A stretch of DNA of 64,000 bases from Bradyrhizobium archetypum (GTDB lineage: Bacteria > Pseudomonadota > Alphaproteobacteria > Rhizobiales > Xanthobacteraceae), in contig NZ_JAAVLW010000005.1 in NCBI RefSeq assembly GCF_013114835.1, positions 310,001 through 374,000 of the forward strand, written 5' to 3'. Below, piece by piece: positions 8,595 through 16,757 of the stretch (its first letter is position 1; every line of letters starts with the position of its first letter). The notes under the pieces are model-generated. The model was given only the letters and a program-made list of their open reading frames with translations, did not search any database and was not told the DNA's origin. The translations under genes and the position numbers were made by a program.

Positions 8595-8933
8595 ATGGCC
8601 GACGTGATCTACAAACGCCTCTATTTCGATTGGGGCGGACGATGCGCCTACTGTGACGTTGCACTCTCCCGCATGAAGACGGGCGGCAAGGTCAAGGCCA
8701 GCATCGACCATTTCATCCCGCTCTCGAAGGGAGGTCAGAACGGCAGGAGCAACCGCGTGCTGTCGTGCTACCCCTGCAATCTCGCCAAGGGCGACATCGA
8801 TCCGCGCGAGACCAACCAATGGCCCGAGGTCGAACGGCGCCTCGCCGCGATCGCGGCTTCGCCCCTCCTCAGCCACGGCAAGCTCAGACAACTCATTCCC
8901 GAACTGGTGAAGCAAATAGGCGTAGAGGCGTGA
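8595..8933 (+). CDS. HNH endonuclease family protein
   Basis: A 112-residue protein with the HNH/beta-beta-alpha-metal layout: a first zinc knuckle CAYCDVAL, the catalytic-site segment ASIDHFIPLSKGGQN (DH as first metal/His motif), an Asn-rich stretch NGRSNRVLSCYPCNLAKGD with the second CxxC, and a short helical C-terminus. This resembles McrA-like HNH nucleases found throughout bacteria as DNA repair or restriction accessories. The start at 8595 is supported by GGGGGAGAG upstream; a longer frame from 8484 overlaps the kinase gene and is not similar to anything. Role unknown. Confidence 0.8.
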   Translation: MADVIYKRLYFDWGGRCAYCDVALSRMKTGGKVKASIDHFIPLSKGGQNGRSNRVLSCYPCNLAKGDIDPRETNQWPEVERRLAAIAASPLLSHGKLRQLIPELVKQIGVEA

Positions 8934-8980
8934 GTCGCGGCCAGTGGCCGGGCGGGCGCTGAACCGGGCCCGCGCGCCTC

Positions 8981-10045
8981 TCACTGCGCGCCCGATCCAC
9001 CTGCCACGATCTTCTCGTTCAGCTTCTGATCGACGATCTCGACCGTGCGGTCGATCTCGGCGCTGGGCACGCCGAGCTGGTGCGAAATCAGCTTCACGAG
9101 CAGATCGACGCGCTCGATGAACGGCGCGCCGGCGGCAACCGCGCGGGCCGCCGATGACGGCTTGAGCAGGCTTTCCGCCGCCTTGGCGTATTTGCCGAAC
9201 GGCACCTGATCGGCCGGATCGGCCCCCAGGCGCCGGGCGATGCCGTCGACATGCTGATAGATCGACTGCGACAGTTTCAGATCGCCGTGCACGGCGTCGC
9301 GGATCGACTGCGGCTCATGCGGGGTGATGCAGCGATAATTGCCGGTCAAGAGCATCGACCATTTGGCGAGCGGGACGAACAGCGAAGAGAACACCTTCAG
9401 CTTCACCGGAACGTCATGGCCGTCCAGCGTCACCGCGTCGATGTCGGCTTCCAGCTCGCGCAGCAGCTTGTTGTGCTGTTCATCCTCGAACGCCGCGGCC
9501 TTGAAGTTGGTCGGCAAGCCGACATGCAGCACATTCGCCGCCTCTTCCGGCGGACGGAAGGCCTGCGGATCGGGCGAGCATAGCGTCACCAGCCCCGGCT
9601 TGAACCGCTCCCACACCTGGGCATTGGTATATGCCTCCTCCAGATCCATGTCCGCCAGCGCCGGGATCCGCTTGAGATAGGGCAAGGGCGGCATGTTCAT
9701 GATGGACAGGCAAGGCAGCTTCGCTTCCGCGATCTTGATCATCAGGACCCGGATCGTGTGGTTGGTGTATTGCGGCTCCTGCATTGCAAGACCGACCAGG
9801 TCATAACGCGAGAGGTCGACCTCGCCGGGCGTGGTCGCGTCCAGCCTGCCGGGCAGGTCGCGCGAAAAGATCGCGCGGTGCACCGCCTCGTCGCGCAGCT
9901 TGATGCGAACTTCGGTGCCGTCGCGGTTGATCAGCTCGGCTGTCTTCTTGCGGCAGACCAGGGTCACGTTGTGACCCGCCATCAAAAGCTTGGTCCCCAG
10001 CAAGGAGCCGTAGGAGGCCCCCAGGATCAGGATGTTGCGCGCCAT
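8981..10045 (-). CDS. Ketopantoate reductase-like oxidoreductase (ApbA/PanE N-terminal fold)
   Basis: A 354-residue protein whose first 170 residues form an NAD(P)-binding fold of the ApbA/PanE type (NILILGASYGSLLGTKLLMA, VTLVCR), and whose C-terminal half is helical like 6-phosphogluconate-dehydrogenase-type domains. The glycine motif is GASYGS rather than the usual GAGAIG, and the protein is longer than classical PanE (about 300), so another substrate is likely. A second, more canonical panE lies at 32022. Start ATG 10045 has a purine-rich GAGAGAG upstream. No obvious operon partner. Confidence 0.75.
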   Translation of the reverse strand: MARNILILGASYGSLLGTKLLMAGHNVTLVCRKKTAELINRDGTEVRIKLRDEAVHRAIFSRDLPGRLDATTPGEVDLSRYDLVGLAMQEPQYTNHTIRVLMIKIAEAKLPCLSIMNMPPLPYLKRIPALADMDLEEAYTNAQVWERFKPGLVTLCSPDPQAFRPPEEAANVLHVGLPTNFKAAAFEDEQHNKLLRELEADIDAVTLDGHDVPVKLKVFSSLFVPLAKWSMLLTGNYRCITPHEPQSIRDAVHGDLKLSQSIYQHVDGIARRLGADPADQVPFGKYAKAAESLLKPSSAARAVAAGAPFIERVDLLVKLISHQLGVPSAEIDRTVEIVDQKLNEKIVAGGSGAQ

Positions 10046-10162
10046 GCTCTCTCTTTCACCGATAAAGCCAGGCCGCTCCAGGCCTGGCACTCATTATGCC
10101 AGAAGTTTCCGCTCCGATGCCTACTGCAAACCGGCAACCATGACAATCGGATAGGCTGACCT

Positions 10163-11062
10163 TTACGATCGCGTCGCCAGCACAACGCCGGCGAGCGTAA
10201 ACACCAGCGCCGCGATCTGGATCGGCCCGAGCGGTTCGCCGAGCGCGATTGCAGAGGCCACGACGCCGATCACCGGCACTGCCATGGTGCCGATCGCCGC
10301 GACGGAGGCCGGCAAACGCGCGAGCGCGGCAAACCAGCTCACATAGGCGATGCAGAACTGGATCACGGTCGAATAGATCAGGAGCCACCACCCGAGCGGC
10401 GTCACCTTCTCCATATGCGTGGTCTCGACGGCGAGACCGATGATGACGATGGGAAAACAGCCGAGCCCGATCTGCCAGGCCGCCGCCGGGATCGGCGGCA
10501 GCGGCACCGGCAATTTCTTTGCCAGCACCGTGCCGAGCGCAAAGCCGAACGCGCCGCCAAGTGCCATCACCATGCCCGGCAGCTTGGCCGCGGTCGCGCT
10601 AAACCCGTTGCCGCCCATGATGGCGGCCAAACCTGCGAACGCCATCACCAGCGCCACCGTGCGCAGCACCGTCGGCCGCTCGCCGAGCACCGGCCAGGCC
10701 AACAGCGAGGCCCATACCGGCATGGTGTAGGCGATCAGTGCCGCCTCGCTCGCCGGCAGCCACAATAGCGCCAGCCCCATCAGCACCATCCAGCCCGTGA
10801 CGTTGAGCAGCGCCGAGAGCATCAACCGCGGCCACAAATGCCGCTCGATCCTGAGGCTCTGGGCGCGGACGAGCGCCAGCAACGCGAGCAGCGCCGCCCC
10901 GATCACGCCGGTCGAGCCGCGCAGGGTCAGCGGCGGCAATTCGCTGAGCAGAAACTTGGTGACGGGCCAGTTGAACCCCCAGCCCACCGAGGTGATGGCG
11001 AGGAACATCAGGCCTGCGGGCGCGATCCGCATCGGCGCGCTGGTCGGTTTTGATTCTGTCAT
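10163..11062 (-). CDS. EamA/DMT family transporter
   Basis: A 299-residue membrane protein with about ten hydrophobic helices arranged as two EamA repeats. The first begins at LMFLAITSVGWGFNWPVTKF. The second contains GFALGTVLAKKLPVPLPPI and ends with IGVVASAIALGEPLGPIQIA and LVFTLAGVVLATR. Typical of the drug/metabolite exporter superfamily; substrate not predictable. I place the start at ATG 11062; a further in-frame ATG at 11032 would also give a full set of helices and no clear ribosome site decides between them. Confidence 0.85.
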   Translation of the reverse strand: MTESKPTSAPMRIAPAGLMFLAITSVGWGFNWPVTKFLLSELPPLTLRGSTGVIGAALLALLALVRAQSLRIERHLWPRLMLSALLNVTGWMVLMGLALLWLPASEAALIAYTMPVWASLLAWPVLGERPTVLRTVALVMAFAGLAAIMGGNGFSATAAKLPGMVMALGGAFGFALGTVLAKKLPVPLPPIPAAAWQIGLGCFPIVIIGLAVETTHMEKVTPLGWWLLIYSTVIQFCIAYVSWFAALARLPASVAAIGTMAVPVIGVVASAIALGEPLGPIQIAALVFTLAGVVLATRS

Positions 11063-11347
11063 GGAGCCCGGCAAGGGACGGAAAAGCGGTGGAATCGCCC
11101 GCACCTTGCCGCGTATCGGGGCGGGCGACCACGGGCTTGGGGACATGCCAGCCCTCCCCGCCCCGTGGCGCTACGTGAGTCTCGCCGGCGCAATCCTGAA
11201 GAGAGAAAAAATACCTGCCCTGTGAACAGCGGGACGAAGCCGGTTTCCACACGTCCCAACAATTTTTTTCGTTTGGGAATCCCTGAGGACTCACGGATAC
11301 TTGGCACCATCACAGGCGCGGCACCGGCCCCTGTTATCCCTCACTTT

Positions 11348-11363
11348 CCACCATATTTAGTGT
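11348..11363. promoter_or_regulatory. NrdR-box-like element upstream of nrdJ
   Basis: CCACCATATTTAGTGT matches 13 of 16 positions of the NrdR box consensus (ACACwATATaTwGTGT) as I recall it. It lies in the 730-base intergenic region upstream of the ribonucleotide reductase gene, the expected target of NrdR. NrdR boxes normally come in pairs and I do not see a convincing second copy at standard spacing. A possible promoter, TTGACG at 11390-11395 with TAGCCT about 18 bases later, lies just downstream. Confidence 0.35.
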
Positions 11364-11429
11364 TTGATTCAGGAACTCGTACTAGTCCTTGACGGGCACG
11401 ACGGGTTTGGCCTAGCCTTATTCCTGGAC

Positions 11430-11794
11430 GGCGCGAGTTAAGTTCAGGGTCCCGCCGATCGCTCCCAAATGGGTTCCGAACAAGCACTCCGTCAGCCGGT
11501 CGAGGCACGGATCGAGGGCTTGTCTGCCCAAAATTCGGGGGCGATCCCGGGCCTTAAAAACGAGCCGAATGGCTCAAGGCGACGAGTTGCGGCGTTGAGT
11601 TGGAAGGGGCTGGCCTTGCCAAAGGCGGGACGAGCCCTTGGGGTGGCGAAGACAGAAACAGGGCCGGGTCCACCGGTAGAGCTTGCGGATCTCAGGCCCA
11701 AGGTTGCTTCAACCTTGGTGCCGAAAGTTCGCTCAATGAAACATCCGGCAACCGCGAAAAGAGCGGACCGGGCAAGAACACGGGGCACGACAAA
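11430..11794 (+). other. Long GC-rich 5' leader of nrdJ with strong hairpin
   Basis: These 365 bases lie between a plausible promoter and nrdJ and contain no supported gene. At 11698-11718 CCAAGGTTG and CAACCTTGG form a perfect 9-base stem around a CTT loop. The stem is extended by GGC/GCC pairing with a single bulged T (11695-11722), ending about 70 bases before the start codon. There is no T-run, so a structured leader is more likely than a terminator. I searched by eye for cobalamin riboswitch signatures and found none. Confidence 0.4.
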
Positions 11795-14700
11795 ATGCGA
11801 ATCGAGCGGCGCAACACCACTTCCGGCCAATCTCCCTATGCGGGGATCGATTTTCGGCTGACCACATCGGAGATCCGCAACCCCGACGGTTCGGTCGTGT
11901 TCCGGCTCGAAAATGTCGAAGTGCCGCAGTTCTGGTCGCAGGTCGCCTCCGACGTGCTGGCGCAGAAGTACTTTCGCAAGGCCGGCGTCGCCGCGCGCCT
12001 GAAGAAGGTCGAGGAAGAGACCGTGCCGTCGTGGCTGTGGCGCTCGGTGCCCGACACCGAGGCCCTCGCCCTCTTGCCCGAGAGCGAGCGCTATGTCGGC
12101 GAGACCAGCGCCAAGCAGGTGTTCGACCGCCTCGCCGGCTGCTGGACCTATTGGGGCTGGAAGGGCGGCTATTTCTCGTCCGATGAAGACGCCCAGGCGT
12201 TCTACGACGAGCTGCGCTACCAGCTCGCAAAGCAGATGGTCGCGCCGAACTCGCCGCAATGGTTCAACACCGGCCTGCACTGGGCCTATGGCATCGATGG
12301 CCCCGGCCAGGGCCACTATTACGTCGACTGGAAGACCGGCAAGCTGACCAAATCGAAATCGGCCTATGAGCATCCGCAGCCACACGCCTGCTTCATCCAG
12401 GGCATCGAGGACGACCTCGTCAACGACGGCGGCATCATGGACCTCTGGGTGCGCGAGGCGCGCCTGTTCAAATACGGCTCCGGCACCGGCTCCAACTTCT
12501 CCCGCCTGCGCGGCGAAGGCGAGCGCCTGTCCGGCGGCGGCCGTTCCTCCGGCTTGATGTCTTTCCTCAAGATCGGCGATCGCGCGGCGGGCGCGATCAA
12601 GAGCGGCGGCACCACGCGCCGCGCGGCCAAGATGGTCGTGGTCGACGTCGATCACCCCGACATCGAGACCTATATCGACTGGAAGGTGAAGGAGGAGCAG
12701 AAGGTTGCCGCGCTCGTCACCGGCTCCAAGATCAACCAGAAGCACCTCAAGGCCGTGCTGAAGGCCTGCGTCAACTGCGAAGGCAGTGGCGATGATTGCT
12801 TCGATCCCGAAAAGAACCCGGCGCTGCGCCGCGAGATCAAGCTCGCGCGCCGCGCGCTGGTGCCCGACAACTACATCAAGCGGGTGATCCAGTTCGCCAA
12901 GCAGGGCTACAAGGACATCGACTTCCCGATCTACGACACCGATTGGGATTCGGAGGCCTATCTCACCGTCTCCGGCCAGAACTCCAACAACTCGGTCTCG
13001 CTGAAGGACGACTTCCTCCGCGCTGTCGAAACCGACGGCGAGTGGAATCTGATCGGCCGCACCAACAAGAAGATCACCAAGACGCTCAAGGCCCGCGAGC
13101 TCTGGGAGAAGATCGGCCACGCCGCCTGGGCCTCGGCCGATCCCGGCCTGCACTTCAACACCACCATGAACGACTGGCACACCTGCAAGGCGTCCGGCGA
13201 CATCCGCGCGTCGAACCCGTGCTCGGAATACATGTTTCTGGACGACACGGCCTGTAACCTGGCGTCCGCGAATCTGTTGACCTTCTATTCGACGACGACA
13301 AAACGCTTCGACGTCGAGGCCTACGAGCACCTGTGCCGCCTCTGGACCATCGTGCTCGAAATCTCCGTGATGATGGCGCAATTCCCGTCGAAGGCGATCG
13401 CCGAACTCTCCTACGAGTTCCGCACGCTGGGCCTGGGCTTTGCCAATATCGGCGGCCTGTTGATGACCATGGGCCTGCCCTACGACTCCAAGGAAGGCCG
13501 TTCGCTCTGCGGCGCGCTGACCGCGATCATGACCGGCATCGCCTACAAGACTTCGGCCGAGATGGCCGCCGAGCTTGGCACCTTCCCCGGCTACAAGAAG
13601 AACGCCCAGCACATGCTGCGCGTGATCCGCAACCACCGCCGCGCCGCGCACGGCCACGCCTCCGGTTATGAAGCGCTCTCGGTCAACCCGGTGCCGCTCG
13701 ATCACGCCTCCTGCCCGCAAGCCGACCTCGTCGCCCACGCGACCAAGGCCTGGGACGACGCGCTCGCGCTCGGCGAGACCAATGGCTATCGCAACGCGCA
13801 GACCACCGTGGTGGCGCCGACCGGCACCATCGGCCTGGTGATGGATTGCGACACCACCGGCATCGAGCCTGATTTCGCGCTGGTGAAGTTCAAGAAGCTC
13901 GCCGGCGGCGGCTACTGGAAGATCATCAACCAGGCGGTGCCCGAGGCGCTGCGCGCCCTCGGCTACAGCGAAGCGCATATTGCCGAGATCGAGGCCTACG
14001 CCGTCGGCCACGGCTCGCTCTCCAACGCGCCCGGCATCAACCTCACCACGCTGAAGGCCAAGGGCTTCACCGATGAAGCGCTGGCCAAGGTGGAAAAGGC
14101 GCTGCCGACCGCCTTCGACATCAAGTTCGCCTTCAACAAGTGGACCTTTGGCGAGGACTTCCTGCGCGACACTCTCGGCCTCGCGCCGGAAGCGATCGCA
14201 GCCCCCGGCTTCGACCTGCTCGCCGCGCTCGGCTTCACCAAGCGCGAGATCGAGGCCGCCAACGTGCACATCTGCGGCGCGATGACGGTCGAGGGAGCTC
14301 CCCACCTCAAGGCAGAACATTACGCGGTGTTCGACTGCGCCAATCCCTGCGGCAAGATCGGCAAGCGCTACCTCTCGGTCGAGAGCCACATCCGCATGAT
14401 GGCGGCGTCGCAGCCGTTCATTTCGGGCGCGATCTCCAAGACCATCAACATGCCGAACGACGCCACGGTGGAGGATTGCAAGGCGGCGTATCTCCTGTCC
14501 TGGAAGCTCGCGCTGAAGGCCAACGCGCTCTACCGCGATGGCTCAAAACTCTCCCAGCCGCTCAACTCGCAGCTCATCGCCGACGATGACGACGAGGACG
14601 ATGCGGTGGAGGCGCTCTACGAGAAGCCGATGGCCGCGCGCACCGCGCAGGTCTCGGAAAAGATCGTCGAGAAGCTGGTCGAGCGCATCGTCGTGATGCG

Positions 14701-15538
14701 CGAGCGCGAGAAGATGCCGGATCGCCGCAAGGGCTACACCCAGAAGGCGGTGGTCGGCGGCCACAAGGTGTACTTGCGCACCGGCGAGTATGACGACGGC
14801 CGTCTCGGCGAGATCTTCATCGACATGCACAAGGAAGGCGCGGCGCTGCGCTCCTTCATCAACAATTTTGCGATCGCCGTCTCGCTCGGCCTGCAATACG
14901 GCGTGCCGCTGGAGGAATATGTCGACGCCTTCACCTTCACCCGCTTCGAGCCGGCGGGCCCGGTGCAGGGCAACGACTCGATCAAGTACGCGACCTCGAT
15001 CCTCGACTATGTGTTCCGCGAGCTCGCGGTCAGCTACATGTCGCGCTTCGATCTCGCCCATGTCGACCCGACCGAGTCGAATTTCGACGCGCTCGGCAAG
15101 GGCGTCGAGGAAGGCAAGGAGCCGGGCGACGGCCACCAGGCCACCAAATATCTGTCCAAGGGCCTGACCCGCTCGCGCACGGATAATCTGGTCGTGATGC
15201 GCGGCGGCGATGTGGATGCCCGCGGCTCCCACAACGTCACCGCAATCGGCGGCCACGGCGCAAGCGCCCGCGCCTCCGACGCGCATGAAGGCGCGGTGGC
15301 CCTGAAGCAGGAAACCAGCCACGACCTGTCGCCGACGGAAAGGCTGGATGCCCTGAAATGGAGCAAGGCCGGCAGCGCGGCAGTCGCGGTCGCCCCAAGC
15401 AAGGCCGAACGCCGGGCGGAAGCCAAGGCCAAGGGCTACGAAGGCGAGATGTGCAGCGAGTGCGGAAATTTCACGTTGGTGAGGAACGGCACGTGCATGA
15501 AGTGCGATACGTGTGGCAGCACGACGGGGTGTTCGTGA
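11795..15538 (+). CDS. nrdJ: Vitamin B12-dependent (class II) ribonucleotide reductase
   Basis: A 1247-residue class II reductase that makes deoxyribonucleotides using adenosylcobalamin, so it works with or without oxygen. Recognisable segments are the N-terminal MRIERRNTTSGQSPYAG typical of rhizobial NrdJ, VAPNSPQWFNTGLHWAYGI, GSGTGSNFS with NSNNSVSL (substrate-site region), ASNPCSEYMFLDDTACNLAS (active-site Cys), PTGTIGLVMDCDTTGIEPDF, and a C-terminal zinc ribbon CSECGNFTLVRNGTCMKCDT ending in a Cys-rich tail that probably re-reduces the active site. ATG 11795 is chosen although the frame is open far upstream, because similarity begins there. Preceded by a long leader with an NrdR-like box and followed by a terminator. 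Confidence 0.97.
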   Translation: MRIERRNTTSGQSPYAGIDFRLTTSEIRNPDGSVVFRLENVEVPQFWSQVASDVLAQKYFRKAGVAARLKKVEEETVPSWLWRSVPDTEALALLPESERYVGETSAKQVFDRLAGCWTYWGWKGGYFSSDEDAQAFYDELRYQLAKQMVAPNSPQWFNTGLHWAYGIDGPGQGHYYVDWKTGKLTKSKSAYEHPQPHACFIQGIEDDLVNDGGIMDLWVREARLFKYGSGTGSNFSRLRGEGERLSGGGRSSGLMSFLKIGDRAAGAIKSGGTTRRAAKMVVVDVDHPDIETYIDWKVKEEQKVAALVTGSKINQKHLKAVLKACVNCEGSGDDCFDPEKNPALRREIKLARRALVPDNYIKRVIQFAKQGYKDIDFPIYDTDWDSEAYLTVSGQNSNNSVSLKDDFLRAVETDGEWNLIGRTNKKITKTLKARELWEKIGHAAWASADPGLHFNTTMNDWHTCKASGDIRASNPCSEYMFLDDTACNLASANLLTFYSTTTKRFDVEAYEHLCRLWTIVLEISVMMAQFPSKAIAELSYEFRTLGLGFANIGGLLMTMGLPYDSKEGRSLCGALTAIMTGIAYKTSAEMAAELGTFPGYKKNAQHMLRVIRNHRRAAHGHASGYEALSVNPVPLDHASCPQADLVAHATKAWDDALALGETNGYRNAQTTVVAPTGTIGLVMDCDTTGIEPDFALVKFKKLAGGGYWKIINQAVPEALRALGYSEAHIAEIEAYAVGHGSLSNAPGINLTTLKAKGFTDEALAKVEKALPTAFDIKFAFNKWTFGEDFLRDTLGLAPEAIAAPGFDLLAALGFTKREIEAANVHICGAMTVEGAPHLKAEHYAVFDCANPCGKIGKRYLSVESHIRMMAASQPFISGAISKTINMPNDATVEDCKAAYLLSWKLALKANALYRDGSKLSQPLNSQLIADDDDEDDAVEALYEKPMAARTAQVSEKIVEKLVERIVVMREREKMPDRRKGYTQKAVVGGHKVYLRTGEYDDGRLGEIFIDMHKEGAALRSFINNFAIAVSLGLQYGVPLEEYVDAFTFTRFEPAGPVQGNDSIKYATSILDYVFRELAVSYMSRFDLAHVDPTESNFDALGKGVEEGKEPGDGHQATKYLSKGLTRSRTDNLVVMRGGDVDARGSHNVTAIGGHGASARASDAHEGAVALKQETSHDLSPTERLDALKWSKAGSAAVAVAPSKAERRAEAKAKGYEGEMCSECGNFTLVRNGTCMKCDTCGSTTGCS

Positions 15539-15580
15539 AGCGCCGCGGAGATGTCTAAACGAACCGTCCATCCACAACAA

Positions 15581-15613
15581 AAGCCCTGCCGGCAACGGCG
15601 GGGCTTCCTTTTT
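15581..15613 (+). terminator. Rho-independent terminator of nrdJ
   Basis: AAGCCCTGCCG pairs with CGGCGGGGCTT over a GCAA tetraloop, followed by TTCCTTTTT. It starts 42 bases after the nrdJ stop and marks the left edge of the AT-richer accessory island. Confidence 0.85.
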
Positions 15614-15676
15614 GATCCGCCAGTGCTGAACGAGATCTGGTTCTAGCGATGACTCGAAAGCTCATCCCAATGGCCA

Positions 15677-16486
15677 TTGCGTGATTTCGATGGCACATTG
15701 GCACCAGGCAATATTCAGGAAAATAGCTTCATCCCCGCAATCGGAATGAAGAAGGCAACCTTTTGGCAAAACAACAAAACGCGCGCAGAGAAGCACGAAG
15801 CAGACGAGGTGCTTTCATACATGACGTACATGCTAGAGCGCGCTGCAGCCCAAGATGTTCCGGTCCGCAAACGAGATTTCGCGGAGCACGGGAAAACTGT
15901 AAAACTTTTTCGGGGCGCTAGCGATTGGTTCGACCATATCAATGCCTACGCGAAGGAACGACAAGTCAAGCTGCAGCACTTCATCATATCATCTGGCATC
16001 AAGGAGATGATCGAAGCAACAAAGATTGGGAGGAAATTTACAAAGGTGTTCGCTTCGTCGTTTGCTTATGATGCAAATGGGGCTGCAAAGTGGCCCGCGT
16101 TAGCGATCAACTACACAACAAAGACTCAATACCTTTTCCGGATCAACAAGGGGTCTCTTCGTGTGCATGATCACGGACTAATCAACGACTTCGTTCCGCA
16201 CGCCGAGCGGCCGGTGCCTTTCACCAACATAGTTTTCATCGGCGACGGCGAAACCGATATTCCGTGCATGCGGCTAGTTAGAGATCAGGGCGGTCACTCA
16301 ATAGCGGTCTATCAACCTGGAAGTCGATCAAAGAAAGCCCGCGCGGAGAAGCTTATACATGACAAGCGTGCGGACTTCATCGCACCCGCGGATTATTCAG
16401 AAGGCAGGCGGCTCGACGAAATCCTTCGCGCAGTAATCGACAAAGTAGCGGCGAATCATGCGGTCCATATGATGGAGCGCGGTTAG
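15677..16486 (+). CDS. HAD-superfamily hydrolase, probably frameshifted at its 5' end
   Basis: A 269-residue HAD phosphatase. The first motif is DFDGTLAPGN with the nucleophile Asp and general acid Asp. Motif II is IISSG. A conserved segment WPALAINYTTKTQYLFRINK is characteristic of one HAD subfamily. Motif III/IV is FIGDGETDIPCM. No signal peptide. The readable frame starts at a weak TTG directly before motif I, so the first beta strand is missing. An ATG at 15670 reads MAIA then TGA in the neighbouring frame; restoring the frame would give MAIA followed by (F)DFDGT, a normal start for this family. I conclude a 1-base insertion or 2-base deletion at about 15682. First gene of the AT-richer island and neighbour of guaC, HAM1 and SIR2 genes. 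Substrate unknown; a nucleotide is plausible from context. Confidence 0.75.
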   Translation: MRDFDGTLAPGNIQENSFIPAIGMKKATFWQNNKTRAEKHEADEVLSYMTYMLERAAAQDVPVRKRDFAEHGKTVKLFRGASDWFDHINAYAKERQVKLQHFIISSGIKEMIEATKIGRKFTKVFASSFAYDANGAAKWPALAINYTTKTQYLFRINKGSLRVHDHGLINDFVPHAERPVPFTNIVFIGDGETDIPCMRLVRDQGGHSIAVYQPGSRSKKARAEKLIHDKRADFIAPADYSEGRRLDEILRAVIDKVAANHAVHMMERG

Positions 16487-16757
16487 CCGGCTGGGTGCAT
16501 CAGTTTAGCAAGCGTGGCCCGTATGAGCAGCGATATCCGCGATTGCTCTGTCCGGCGACCACAACTCGCATCCGTAAAGCTCAAGCGGGCTACTCGCTGC
16601 GCGGACTGTGATGGGGTCTTCACTATGATACACGCTAAGCAGTACACGTCTTGCGGTGTCGACGAGCTCCCCTTTTACCTGCAACCCCAGAATGCAACGG
16701 AGGTTAAATACTTGCCCAGCACGACGCAACTTGTGATCAACTGAATAGGCTCAGGGT
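16487..16757. other. Intergenic region between HAD gene and guaC
   Basis: 271 bases with short open frames on both strands (a 76-residue frame on plus, a 74-residue frame on minus) that have no recognisable domain, ribosome site or family pattern. I treat it as non-coding. It probably carries the promoter for the guaC-HAM1-SIR2 operon. AGGG lies only one base before the guaC ATG, so initiation there is not strongly marked. Confidence 0.4.

Noticed and set aside
11374..11387. Second NrdR box partner
   Set aside because: AACTCGTACTAGTC has a weak palindrome but only about 8 of 14 matches, and its 25-base centre spacing does not fit paired NrdR boxes.
11400..11794. Cobalamin riboswitch in the nrdJ leader
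   Set aside because: Expected for a B12-dependent enzyme, but I found neither a GCCACTG-type B12 box nor the CCCGCNACTGT core in either orientation near nrdJ.
11492..14389. 965-residue open frame antisense to nrdJ
   Set aside because: It lies opposite a certain gene, has the Val/Gly/Ala/Arg-rich composition typical of antisense frames in GC-rich DNA, and shows no domain pattern.
16514..16744. 76-residue small gene between HAD and guaC
   Set aside because: No ribosome site, no recognisable pattern, and an equally open frame on the other strand.
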